In this document: positions 37,601-48,871 of the stretch, in pieces | Numbering within the stretch: the stretch's first letter is position 1 | Layout of the letters: each line of letters begins with the position of its first letter | Origin: Gorsachius magnificus | Taxonomy: Eukaryota; Chordata; Aves; Pelecaniformes; Ardeidae | DNA length: 64,000 nucleotides | NCBI GenBank assembly: GCA_034008185.1 | Contig: CM067081.1 | Span: 7,687,821 to 7,751,820 of the forward strand | Direction of reading: 5' to 3' | Program-made: the position numbers and the translations under genes | The notes under the pieces: generated by a model | Database searches by the model: none | The model's input: the letters and a program-made list of their open reading frames with translations, nothing else | Told to the model about the DNA's origin: nothing

Positions 37601-40600
37601 CATCACCGATATTCAGTGTTGTGCATAAAAAAAAGAGGATCTTTTTGTTCCAGAGTAAATGGTTTGCAACAAGTCAGAGATGCTTTCGTAGGACAGCGGG
37701 ACTTCAGGCATGATGGATGAGTGCTGAAGTAGTCATGTTACCAGATGTCGATGGAAACTCATCTATCCTAGCAATAGGGATTACATATTGTCAGAGTGTC
37801 TAGTTTAGAAGGCTGCATAATTTGCAAGGCAGACATTTTTGAAATCACTTCTACAAAGTGCATGCATTCTTCTAATGCAACTTTAAATGTAGATCTCAAA
37901 AAGAAAAAAGATCAAAAGGCTCCTTGTGTACTGACACCAGCAAGGGAGATATGTGATGGATTGTAATATTAAATACTTTCTGCTGTGCATGAGGATTTAA
38001 ATGAGGGTTATGTTAGCAGACTGATGAATTGCCCAGCTCTTCAACTTGCTTAGAGAAGTAGCTGGGTAATGGTCATCCAAATTATAACAGAATATATAGC
38101 TAGCTGAGGTGGAACCAAGTAGTTTTTCATCTGTGTGCTATTCTGTGAACCCATAAAAAAACCTTCTAAGCCAAGAAAGCCTCATTTAAAAACTCCAGTG
38201 TAGACTGTAAGATCTATTGGCCAGGCCCTAGTAAGGAGATGTGCTGATGGAGAGAGATTGCTCTTTAAGACAGTTCTCAATGAGAAAGGTGTTCGGAGGA
38301 GAGGAGAATGGGTTTGCATCATGCTCTGGACTTTAACAGATTGCTTTCCAACTGCCTAGCACAAGCAGAGCAATTGCTAGCATGTAGTGAAGATGGATAT
38401 GTACCACACTGCCTGGCAAGCATACAAGCAAATAATTGTATCAGCAAGCCAGAAACATGATTTTGATCTCTAAAGCGAGGAGGTAAATGAGGAAATAATT
38501 TTTTATCTAGGCTGACCTAACAGATTAGTTCAGTAAATTTTCTCCATTTTCTATACCCTGTCTAGCCACAGTTTTTAAAGAAATAAATTAAAGACTCAGA
38601 AACTTTTATTGAAATTACTGTATCACAGAAAAATATTTGATTTTTGGATGCTTGCTTTCAATTCTGTTCACAGAATTGGGATCAAACTGACATATTTTTT
38701 TCCTGTCAAATCTTTATCTGATTTCTGGAATTAATACATAACTTGTAGCATTAATGCATAATAGATTCCTGCCTTTTGCATCTTTCAGATCAAGTTAGTA
38801 TTTTAAAACTAAAATTAGGGCATGAGTTAATGAAGTGCAGTGGCATCCAACTTAACTATTTAATTGCCTTCTGTAGAAACTTCTATTGAAAAATGTCAGG
38901 CATCAAAATAACGTAAATCAATGCTAGTAACCTTCACTAAGATATCTTCAATATAATGTATAACATCATGAAGTCTAACACGGCAAAAAAAAAGTAGCCT
39001 GAAATCTTGATGCTGCACTAACTCTACTTATTCAGAGTGTGTGTGTGAAATGAATGTTAATATTGGAAATATGTTTGGTATTGGCATGTTTTACAATTCC
39101 TTCCTTGCAGCATACAAGAGAAAGCTCTACGGGCATTATTCAGCTTAGCTGGGAAAAAAAAAAGGTCTTATGAAATTTTAAAGTGATACATTTGGGGATG
39201 GAAGAGTAGTCTGGCAGCACATTAATCTTTACAAGGGTTATCCGTCCCTGGTGGAAAACGCGTGATAAGGTGCGATCCTTTTAAATCTCCTGGAACTGTA
39301 AGGACAGGAAGGATGGTGAATGTTTAAATGACCAAGTTTTTGTAGAACTTTAATTCCTAACTATTGTTACCAAGGACTAACTTTAAATGGGTCTATCCCT
39401 GGGTATTGTCAAGTACTATCTTCAAATATGTGATTACACTTGCAGGCAGAAACTCCGGCTAAGAAATCAAATACACTATCTGAAACAAACTGTAGGCATG
39501 GCTTCCTTAGCAATAAGGAAGGGTTATGTTGATGGTCCTCTATAAGAAAAGCTCTTTTTCTTAATAGTTACTGGAAAGTCCAGCAGAATTCCAAAGAAAT
39601 CTGTTGGAAGAGACATACATGTATACTTTGACTTTTAAAAAGATATTTGCATATATTTAAATTACACTGGGATGATCTGATGCCTCTCTTGACTTCACTG
39701 GGCATCTGTGTCCATGGAACACAAACCCAAATATTTTCATTTCATGCTTTTAGAACACTAGTGGAAATAAGAGTCAAAAAAGCATACTGAGACTAAGATG
39801 TCATTGAATGCCACCAATCTTATTAAATCAAATGTTCTTCTGAGTGTTACTCTTAACTACCATAATTAATTGTACAGAAGGGATATAATTACAGATTCCT
39901 GTCTGTCAGCTCATGAAAAAAACCACAAATTAACGTTTTCTGTTCAGTAGTATAGCTTCTTTACGAATGCTATGGCAAGACATGATTTACCTGGGTTTTA
40001 GACATCTGAAAGTTAGGTGTCCCAGTCCAAGCTTGGCATGACAGGTCCCATGATAGTCAGTGGCAAAAAGCAGGCATGTTGTGTTGCTGGTTTTGTGTGA
40101 TGATTAGTCTGAGATTATGTGAGAAGGTATTAATCATTCTCAGAAATCCCAGGAACCCTGCACTGGCAGGAGACGGGGCTTAGAGTGAAACTTGTAGGTG
40201 CTGATGGATTTTTAGGGACGATGCAGCCCACATTGGGTCCCACACTGGCCATTAGGAAGGATGTTTGGAAGGAGTTGGCTGCTTTGAAGCAAAAGAGGGT
40301 TTGATTATTCGGGGAGCCACAGCACCTGAAAGAGCCTTGGTCTAGGGGTCAATTGTGCAATTTATGATAGCTAATGGCTTTGCAAACATTTCTGAAAATT
40401 ATTTTGCAGCTATAGCTTAAGATCTCCACGTATACTATGTAATACTGAGATCATTTGAATAACTGTAAAGATACCCAGACACAGACTAATTTGAGCCAAA
40501 TAAGTGCTATTCTGGCTTCTTCTTTTGAAAACCAAACAGTCAACAACGGAAAACAAGTAGCAGCTCCCTGGTCATGGCAATTTTCCCAGTATCATCTGTG

Positions 40601-43354
40601 AGTGGCAGCTCTACCATAGTGCTTGAACAGCACCGCAGAGTAGGAGGCACCAACCTTCCCAAATATTTATGAGGTTTTACAGAAGGGAGAGAACAGGAGA
40701 TGTGCCTATAGCAAGGCCAGCGTAAGATACAAACCTGACATTGCTTTCCTTGGAAGTGGTGCCAAACTGTTGGTAAAACTCATTTCTTTTTCTACGCTAG
40801 TGCTTTAACTATGTTTGTGTGTGTGATCCTGCAGTTGGCCAGGCATATATGGAGGACTCTCTACAATCAAAACATTTTAAAACTTAATGTTTATTTAGCA
40901 GGTATAAACTTATTTAAGTTTTTAACATTTCTGGCTCATTTGGGGTGGTGTTTTTTGGTTTTGTTAGGTTTTTTTTCTGTCAGCTTTTTTGCTTTAGTCC
41001 ACGTAAAATATGGGTCAGTTGTGGTTTATTTTCTATATTTTCACATACTCTGCTTTATTCATTGCATTTTGTTTTGAGAGAAGTAGGGACATATACTCTA
41101 TGCAGTCAATAATAAAAATGTGATATCAAAGCAAAGGAATGTCCCCTCACCCCTTCTTCTTGGATTAATCCTTTATGCCATGGTGAAAAAATTTTGAAGC
41201 AAGACTCTCTGGCTCCTGTGTCATAGGCATAAAAGGTACTCTCATAAACTGAAAGCCTCTGAGGCAGAATGAGATGCGTAAAAATGCTTGGAGAGTGACA
41301 GATTTTTAATGAATTATGGATGTGGTATTGATCTTTTTTTTTCCTTAAACAACTTAGTTGGTAGACGTTGCATTGCATTTCAGAAAGTTGCCTAATTTCT
41401 ACTTCACAAAATGAATTATTGGCTAAGTCTTATAGGGTGGAAGCACAGGCAAAGGAGTTTGGGGGAAAAAATGCCAGATAACCTTCTTCCAGCTGCTGTG
41501 AGGGATCTATGCTTGAGTGAGTCAGAGAATAAAGGTGATGAGAGCAGGCTGAAAGGAATGACGCTATGTCAAGTTTGTACCAAGAGGAAAGACTTTATAA
41601 ACGATAAATAAACAAGAAAGAAATAGAAAGTGAGGAGGGACACTGACAATTCCAGATAGACTGGGCTCTCTTGTCTTCGATTACCTGTATATTCATAGCA
41701 AGTTTGTCTTGCGTGGATGGGTTTGACAGAGAATTAACACATCTCAACCTACCTGTGCAGAAAGCTACATATTGTGTTTCATACAGCTAATATGATACCT
41801 GTGATCCTAATGACAGAGGACTAAAGAAGAGAGGACACAGCAAATGGATGCAGGTGTCCTGCTAGAGATGCTCTGAATTAATAGAGTTCAATGACTGGGG
41901 ACAATTGTTCATATTTTAGCGGTTCCAGGAGCTGTCACCTAGGACCGGTTAGTGGAATAAAGTTCTGGCGTGAAACGTAGTAGAAAATAGTAACAATCTA
42001 TAATATTCAATATTAATTGAAAGGCTGAGAAAATAACAGTGAGATGGAGAAGGAAACGAAGCCACAGCAGCTTCAGAATACATCTACAGTCTGATTTTTT
42101 GCACAGAGTGAGTATACAGAGCATATTTTAGTTTTCAGTATTAAGCATTTTCTGAGTGACTGCCAGATATAGATTTCCTTTAAAAAGAATAATTTAAAAA
42201 TCCGGCTTATGCGTCATTCTCTAAGACTATAAAGCGGTACCATTGTGTCCAGAATACAGAACCAGTGGCCTCCAGAAAGGAGTGCCGCTTGGAAAACTTC
42301 AAATATTTTTGAGCTTTTATAAAACGATTGAAGTTCTTGTCCAGACTGACACCTTGTATCGCTCACACTTTCTTCAGCAATGCTGTGTGAAAGTTCATGA
42401 CATCTATCCTGAGCAGTAACATCGAAAATAAAGTGACTCACAACTACATATCTGACACACCCCAGTCTTTGGCCTTCTCTCTTTCCATTCCTATTGCCCT
42501 AGTTATCTTGCCAGACTGTCTGTACATGTGTCTTGGAGATAGATTGCTGTTACATGTTGGCTCAGCTATTTTATCCTCATTTTCTTCAAATCTTTTTGTC
42601 TGAGGATGGGTATATTCACTCCTGAATGTTGCCAAATATAAGCATTTGTGAAGTTGATAAAAGATCTGGGCTGGTTAGGCATGAGCCTATTTATTTAATA
42701 TGACATTTTTAGTCACTAAATCACACACACGTAAATAAGCATAAATCCATAAATTGCCTAGGCATCTTGGACAGGCAAGCCACTTACATTTCTGATTCCC
42801 AAAGCAAAATTGATATTTATTAATCAACCTGCCTGCCTCTATAATAAACTCCTGTAGCTCTCAGTGTGTGGCCTCATAAAATGTTTTGTAAAAATATGCT
42901 CCTCCCTAAGAGATTTAGACCAGCTGTTAGGCAAGCCAGTGAACAGTTCTGCTCAGTTGCAGTCTAATTAGAGTTACGCACATTACGGAATTTTTGCTTT
43001 TCAAATCTTGTAGATAAAATGCTTCGGTTCACATTAAAAATGTGATATAGAACCTGTGTTGTCTCTCCAGAAACGTGTGTGGATTAAAATTTGAATTTTT
43101 TAAAATAATACTAATGTATATTGTAACACTGATATAGAAAATTATTCAATCACAAAAAATACGTGAGTGCTCATGGGAAAAACAGTGTCATTAAGATTAT
43201 TTAACACCATGGGCTGTGCTCACAGCTGAGCAAAGGATAAATTGCTAGTTCTTGCATAGATTCTCCTCTTCACGTAGGATAAATTACACCAGAGTCAAGT
43301 GCCAGGATCAGTATTTATTTATAAATGAATTTAGGGCTTTTACGGTTGTCGAAA

Positions 43355-43370
43355 TTTTTTTTTTTTTTTT
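43355..43370 (+). repeat. Poly(T) tract, 16 bp
   Basis: Sixteen T following GTTGTCGAAA. A simple homopolymer. Confidence 0.93.
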
Positions 43371-43811
43371 CATTGATCTGAGGTACGCTTCTAAAATACT
43401 TTCACATGTATTTGAGGAGCCTAATTAAGTGAAAGATATTACTTTCTGTAGTTTTGTGATGTATTTTAGGCTTTCTGCTTTTTAAAGAAATGCAGTTGGA
43501 TCAATCAAGTGTGTGCAACTTTTGCAGCCTATAGCCTGAACTTTCTTCCCAGCTGAAGAATTATTGCTAGATTATTTGGCTGGTGATGATAGCAGATAGA
43601 TATGGTTTAAATGCATAAACCATTTAGGCAACCTTTAGATTTTTACCATTGTATCCAGTACTGTCTGGAACATGGAAATAGTCAAGCTCCCTGTTCCAAG
43701 TGAATACGCAATCCTTTATAAATTCTTGCATAGTGTGTAAAACTCTGAAATGCACTTAAGGAGGACAGGAGAGGCTCTGCCAGAGTCAAATGAGAGAGAA
43801 AAAATGTCGTC

Positions 43812-43846
43812 CATTAGGCAAAACTCCATTTAAATCAGTGGAAGAA
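43812..43846. repeat. Possible ancient amniote repeat relic
   Basis: AGGCAAAACTCCATTTAAATCAGTGG resembles the old amniote motif 'gcaaaactcccattgacttcaatgg'. Very short, so tentative. Confidence 0.35.
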
Positions 43847-45089
43847 AATAATTTAATGCTCAGGACTTATAAAGGGGTTGGTTGGTTGGTTTGAAGTAAA
43901 ATATCCTACTGACCATCCTAGGCATAACTACACCCATTCTGTGCATAATTCTGCCTATTTCTTGAAATTATTACTGGGAAAATTGGGGTGCATAATATCC
44001 ACCAACTACAACTTAAAGTAGCAAAAGCCGCATTAAGAACATATTGAATTTACAACAATGTTATATATTAGGATGATGGTTTAGAGTCATATTTTACTTA
44101 CAATCCTGATTTTAAAACCTGCCTGAGAAGGACATGTAAGAAAAACAGTTATTAAAAGTGATACTCAATAACATTTTAAGACTCTATTGGTTGCTCTGAC
44201 TAGATCTTATCAAGCACATAAAGCAAATGGAGCAGATGTTTAAAAGTAACTCAAAAGCAGTATATCAGCTCTGACACCCTCCCTCACACTATGCGTAGAA
44301 AAGCTTTGTTGGAAATTACCTCACTTTCTGAAGGCCAGAACTTTACAAGTAGTTTGTAATTAATTTTGTTATCTGGGACTTTCAAAGGGTCTACACCTTC
44401 TTGTAATTTTGGACCAGTTTCAGCCCAAGTGACTTTGTTTACATATATTTCAAGCATTCCTTGAAATTGCTTTCTTCTTATTATTATTTTTTTTAATTTG
44501 CATTTGTAATGCAGTTTGCCTTGCCACTATGCCATGTTCAGTGCTTGTGTAACTAAAAATGCAGGTCTTTCTCAGTATGGCACATTGCACATTCCTAAAT
44601 GTACAGCTGTGGAGGCTGAAACCTAGGCTGTGTGCCCTGTCCTAGAAAGAGCTGAAATCGTGACTTATAAAGTACTGTCTGGTATTCTGTATCTCTTTGC
44701 ATGGGCGAAGAAAATATGAGATTTAACATGTAACATTTAGCCATGGTATATTGCTTGGGATGTGCATTGAACATGCAAAGCCAAAGGTTTAGCATGCTCT
44801 TTTCATACACTTGTTCTGATGGGAATCCCGTGGGTAGGAATAGCCACGTTTTGCTACTGAGTTGTCACCTTGAAGCATACTGAGGTAATGCATTCACATA
44901 ACACATTTGTGTTGTCATGTTATGTCCTGAGCTTTAATGGTGATTTATTGTTCATAATAGATGAGAGAATCAAAAGGTGTAGTTCTTGAGTCCTCTTCAG
45001 ACTGAGACCACCTGAGACTGGGTGATTATGCTGTCTGCTTCTCTCATCTTTAAATCACAACAAATTACCAATTTATTTGTGTCATGCAG

Positions 45090-45154
45090 CTGCAATCTCC
45101 CATCTTTTTGTTGTCTTCCTACAAAATTACTGTAGGCAGAGTATGGCTTCTCAG
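45090..45154 (+). other. Exon-like segment with splice consensus at both ends (candidate)
   Basis: 65 bp bounded by TTTGTGTCATGCAG on the left and TCTCAG|GTAAGTAC on the right. The donor is close to perfect, but the acceptor pyrimidine tract is weak. One frame is open throughout (21 codons plus 2 bases), yet this would shift the frame if inserted between phase-0 DLG2 exons. Probably chance, or a non-productive cassette exon; no homology recognised. Confidence 0.2.
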
Positions 45155-47129
45155 GTAAGTACTACTTAATCCGTTATTTTTAAGGAACCACAAAAACATA
45201 AATGCCTGTTATTTACTTTAAGGAGGAGACTTGAAAGCAAGAATTAGACATGTCAGAGGGCATTTTAAGAAAACAGTTTTAGCAGTGGGATGTGCTTAAT
45301 TGATTAAAATAATGACCGTGGGAGTGTTAGGCACATTACTGCAAGGTAGGCAGCAACTGGAAGAACTCCTGTTATTATCCATCGCATGTGAGGCTTTCTG
45401 TAATAAGGATCTGATCTGGATCAGAGCTGGGGCTCGCCATAACCCAGACCAACTGCTGTCATTAATTACAAGACTGGTAGGTTGTGACAACCGGCAGTAT
45501 CTGGGAGCCTGAGCCTGCTAGGATAAGGCAGTCCTTAGAAGTCTGGGCCCTTTTATCACTTTTACCTTCACTGAACGTTTCAAGACTTTGAATGGCAAAG
45601 AGGAGGAAAGTGGAGAGAACAGATTGTTTCTTTTAAGATCAGAGTTCCACTCCAATGCTAGGAATGAGATTTTGGCACATTGCTCTTTATTTAATTCTCT
45701 TGGCTGGAAGCAGGAAACATTTAGAGCTTTTGGTTCAGTTCATTACCCAGGTGGCTCCCCTAGAGCCATTTACCAAATAACCAGAGTCCTTGGAGATGCT
45801 TGTTCTGGTGCATCGTTATGTGGAGGGCAAAGATGAGTTGTGAAAATCTGGGTGTATTAAATCTTTTATGTGTTTAGCCATGGGGAGTGGTGGAGAAACA
45901 GTCCTTTGTTCAAGTTTCATTCTGCTTCTAGGAGGTCTAGGCATGAAATATGGTGCTTACCAGTACCCATGAAAAATGAGCAGCAGTTAATTGTTTGCTT
46001 TTGTGGTACTTTCTCTCCTTATGATGCTTTTCTAAAGGTTCATATAAGTTCATTCTAGCATCTTCATGGCGACTGGGTGACACGTGAGAAGACCACCAAT
46101 GTGCCTGCCTTGGCAAAAAGCAATTTGCAGAAAGGTGTGGGAGAATTTTTAGGCTAAGAGATGGATGAATCAAAAGGAAGTGTTTCCAGTGAGATGGGTA
46201 GAAAAGAAGTTTTAAAAATATCCTTTGACTAGGATCCCAAGGGAAAGTTAAATGTAAATGTAATTTAGACAGCAGTATTGACAGCCCTGGAGAAGGCTGA
46301 AGTGTTCTGATTTTTTATGAAAAAGAAAGATAAATATTTTGACAATTTCAAGGAACACTTTCTCAATTTTCTACTGGTTAGAGAGCTCAAAAACTTTCTG
46401 TTTTCTTGAAACACTCAGATTAAATTTAAAAACTTCAAAGTGTTTGAAAAGATGTTATTTTTTATTGTTGTCCTAAAAAGCTATAACAATTTTTCTGGAT
46501 ATTTTTGATCAGCTCTAGTCCGTCTGTTATCAAAGTATACCCCACTAGCCATATGTTGCCTCAATTCTCCCTCTGATTTTCAAAGTGCCAAAATCCTCTG
46601 CAATGAAAAATTTTCCCTCCACAAATTGTGTTTCTCATGCTTGTCCTAAGGCATGGAAATGAAATGGACTGGGGCTGCACTTGAAGGGTATTGATTAAGA
46701 AACCATGGTGTGACAAATTTTCTCTTATCTTTTGTTAGCATATAATAAATTAATTGAAATATGTCTTAGACAGGTAAACCTAGTTTTTATATTTTAATAT
46801 TTGCTATATATTTTTCTACTTCTAAAGAGCTTCTCGTAAGCGTAAGAAGAATAACTTCTTGTCCTTGACCTCATATTTCTTTACAGTTCTTTTCTCTTTC
46901 TGGTCAAAATGGGTATAACACCACCCTTTATTACTGTTATTGCTAAAATGGACCTTTTCATGTGTCACATTACAATGAAGCATTTGCGTAATCAGTTTTG
47001 TTACAGACTTGCACAGACCTTTCAGCAGAATTCTGTAAGGTTCTGTATCAGCCAGTGTGTGGGTAGATGCTCTCTTTTTGTATAATGCTTTCTATCACAT
47101 CACTTCACATTTGATAATACTTTTATCTT

Positions 47130-47265
47130 TAGACTGTCCCAGTGTGGTAGAGCATTATTCTTTTCATTTTAAAAGTGAGCAGCTGGCTTGCAAAGAATAA
47201 TTAAGTTCATGCAGAAGAACTGTAGCAGAATTAGGGGAGGAAAGATGATGCCTGGTCTGCTGTGG
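47130..47265. repeat. Possible ancient MIR-like relic
   Basis: GAGCATTATTCTTTTCATTTTAAAAGTGAGCAGCTGG, then AATAATTAAGTTCATGCAGAAGAACTGTAGCAGAATTAGGG. Block order suggests 'attatccccattttacagatgaggaaactg...ttaagtgacttgc...agtggcagaattggga'. Weak. Confidence 0.4.
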
Positions 47266-47642
47266 TTTGGACTGTCCTCTCTCTGCTTCTCTTGAGCAAC
47301 AGAAACATGGTGAACCAGTTCCAGAAGCATGGAGACCTCTTCCTTGTCTCTGCCCGTAGGAAGCAAGAGTTGCAGTCAGTCCTGGATAAAGACTTGTTTA
47401 CCCACCATACTTAGTAGCAGACCACCTTATATTTGGAGGAATTAAGGAGAAGTTTTTCCTCCATATTTATTCTCTTTTGCATGTTTCTCAAGAATACATT
47501 GCTTTTTTAAACCTGTGTTCAGCACCTAAACTGTTCAGCAATGTTCTTAATGATTTGCCTATGATGACTTAACTTTCCCAGCTGATCTTGAACTGTTGAA
47601 CTGTAGGGCCTCTTCCTATGAGCTGTGAGGATCACAGCCTAG

Positions 47643-47647
47643 GAAAG
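47643..47647 (+). repeat. Target-site duplication, left copy (GAAAG)
   Basis: GAAAG immediately precedes the TG of the LTR and is repeated exactly after its terminal CA at 48589-48593. Five-bp duplications are usual for ERVL-type insertions. Confidence 0.88.
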
Positions 47648-47673
47648 TGCATTGGGTTTGCATGGCAAGGTTT

Positions 47674-47685
47674 GGGGGGGGGGGG
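47674..47685 (+). repeat. Poly(G) tract, 12 bp, in the LTR
   Basis: Twelve uninterrupted G in the 5' part of the solo LTR. Length may be unreliable. Confidence 0.85.
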
Positions 47686-48365
47686 AGCTGCAGGTGTGGC
47701 TTCTGTGAGAAGCTGCCAGAAGCTTCCCTGTGTCCAACTGAGCCAATGCCAGCCGGCTCCAAGACGGACCCACTGCTGGCCAAGGCCGAGCCCATCAGTG
47801 ATGGTGGTAGCACCTCTGGGATAACATGGTTAAGAAGGGGGAAAGTTGCTGTGCAACAGCAGCTGGGGAGAGCAGTGAGAGGCTGTGAGAGGAGCAACCC
47901 TGCAGCCCCCCAGGCCAGTGCAGCAGGAGGGCAGGAGGGGCTCCAGGCGCCGGAGCAGAGATTCCCCTGCAGCCCCTGGGGCAGCCCATGCCCGGGGGCC
48001 CGGGGGAGCAGATCCCCGCCGGGGGGGCCAGGCGGCCCCGGACCCATGCCAGATCCATCTGCTCCTGAGGGACTGCACCCCATGGGAGGGATGGACCCAG
48101 GCTGGAGCAGTTGGTGAAGAACTGCAGCCCATGGGAAGGACCCAGGCTGGAGCAGGGAGGAGTGTGAGGAGTCTTCCCCTGAGGAGGAAGGAGCGGCAGA
48201 GGCAGCATGGGATGAACTGACCCCAACCCCCACTCCCCATCCCCCTGAGCCGCTTGGGGGGGAGAGGGAGAGAAATCGGGAGTGAAATTGAGCCTGGGAA
48301 GAAGAGAGGGGTGGGGGGAGGATGTTTTAAGACTTAGTTTTTATTTCTCATTATCCTACTCTGGT

Positions 48366-48413
48366 AATAAATTAGTAATAAATTAAACTGATTGGTAATA
48401 AATTAAACTGATT
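48366..48413 (+). terminator. LTR polyadenylation signals in a 20-bp tandem duplication
   Basis: Three AATAAA hexamers occur at 48366-48371, 48377-48382 and 48397-48402. The last two lie in tandem 20-bp units (48374-48393 and 48394-48413, each TAATAAATTAAACTGATT after one or two bases). A T/G-rich downstream stretch with GTCTGTTTTGCC follows. This is the expected end of R in the LTR and would act in the same direction as DLG2 transcription. Confidence 0.7.
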
Positions 48414-48588
48414 TCCCCAAGTTGAGTCTGTTTTGCCCATGATGGTAATTGCTGAGTGATCTCTCCCTGTCCTTATCTGGATCCATGAGCTTTTTGTTGT
48501 ATTTTCTCTCCCCTCTCCAGCTGAGGGAGGGGAGTGATGGAGCAGCTTTGGTGGGCACTTGGTGTCCAGCCAGGGCCAACCTGTCACA

Positions 48589-48593
48589 GAAAG
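48589..48593 (+). repeat. Target-site duplication, right copy (GAAAG)
   Basis: Exact copy of 47643-47647, directly after the terminal CA of the solo LTR. Confidence 0.88.
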
Positions 48594-48616
48594 CTGAGGG
48601 CAGAGGTAAAGAATCA

Positions 48617-48871
48617 CACACAGAATCACAGAATGGCAAGGGTTGGAAGGGACTCTGGGAGATCATCCAGTCCAACCCCCCTGCTAAAGCAGGGCCACCC
48701 AGAGCAGGTTGCATAGGACTTCGTCCAGGTGGGCTTTGAATATCTCCAGAGAAGGAGACTCCACAACCCCCCTGGGCAGCCTGTGCCAGTGCTCTGTCAC
48801 CCTCAGAGTAAAGAAGTTTTTCCTCATATTCAACTGAAATCTCTTCTGCTTCAGTTTGTGCCCATTGCTCC
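48617..48871 (-). mobile_element. CR1 LINE fragment, about 255 bp, antisense
   Basis: The + strand gives ACACAGAATCACAGAATGGC, GGGTTGGAAGGGACTCTGGG, AGATCATCCAGTCCAACCCC, GCAGGGCCACCCAGAGCAGG, TTTGAATATCTCCAGAGAAGG, CCCTGGGCAGCCTGTGCCAG and AAGAAGTTTTTCCTCATATTC: the reverse complement of a CR1 3' region, same subfamily as the copy at 170-332. Similarity fades after TTTGTGCCCATTGC at about 48871. Its 3' end lies 28 bp from the end of the solo LTR. Confidence 0.95.

Larger units (their letters stand above)
47648..48588 (+). mobile_element. Solo LTR of an avian ERVL-type endogenous retrovirus
   Basis: 941 bp, starting TGCATTGGGTTTGCATGGC and ending GGGCCAACCTGTCACA (TG...CA), flanked by a perfect GAAAG duplication. 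There is no internal retroviral region and no second LTR, so this is a solo LTR left by recombination between the two LTRs. The sequence blocks (CCAGCCGGCTCCAAGACGG, GATGGTGGTAGCACCTCTGGG, repeated 'ccatgg...gctggagcag' units, GTCTGTTTTGCCCATGATGG) match an LTR family I know from neoavian genomes (TguERVL2-like; the exact subfamily name is uncertain). A TATA-like ATAACATGGTTAAG lies near 47821 and AATAAA signals near 48366-48402, so it is transcriptionally sense to DLG2. It is much more GC-rich than its surroundings, and large frames on both strands over it are artefacts of that composition. Confidence 0.93.

Noticed and set aside
47616..48240. Large frames on both strands (up to about 205 codons on the minus strand and 156 on the plus strand)
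   Set aside because: They lie inside the GC-rich solo LTR, where stop codons are rare. The residues are low-complexity Pro/Gly/Ser/Ala with no domain, and several overlapping frames are open at once.
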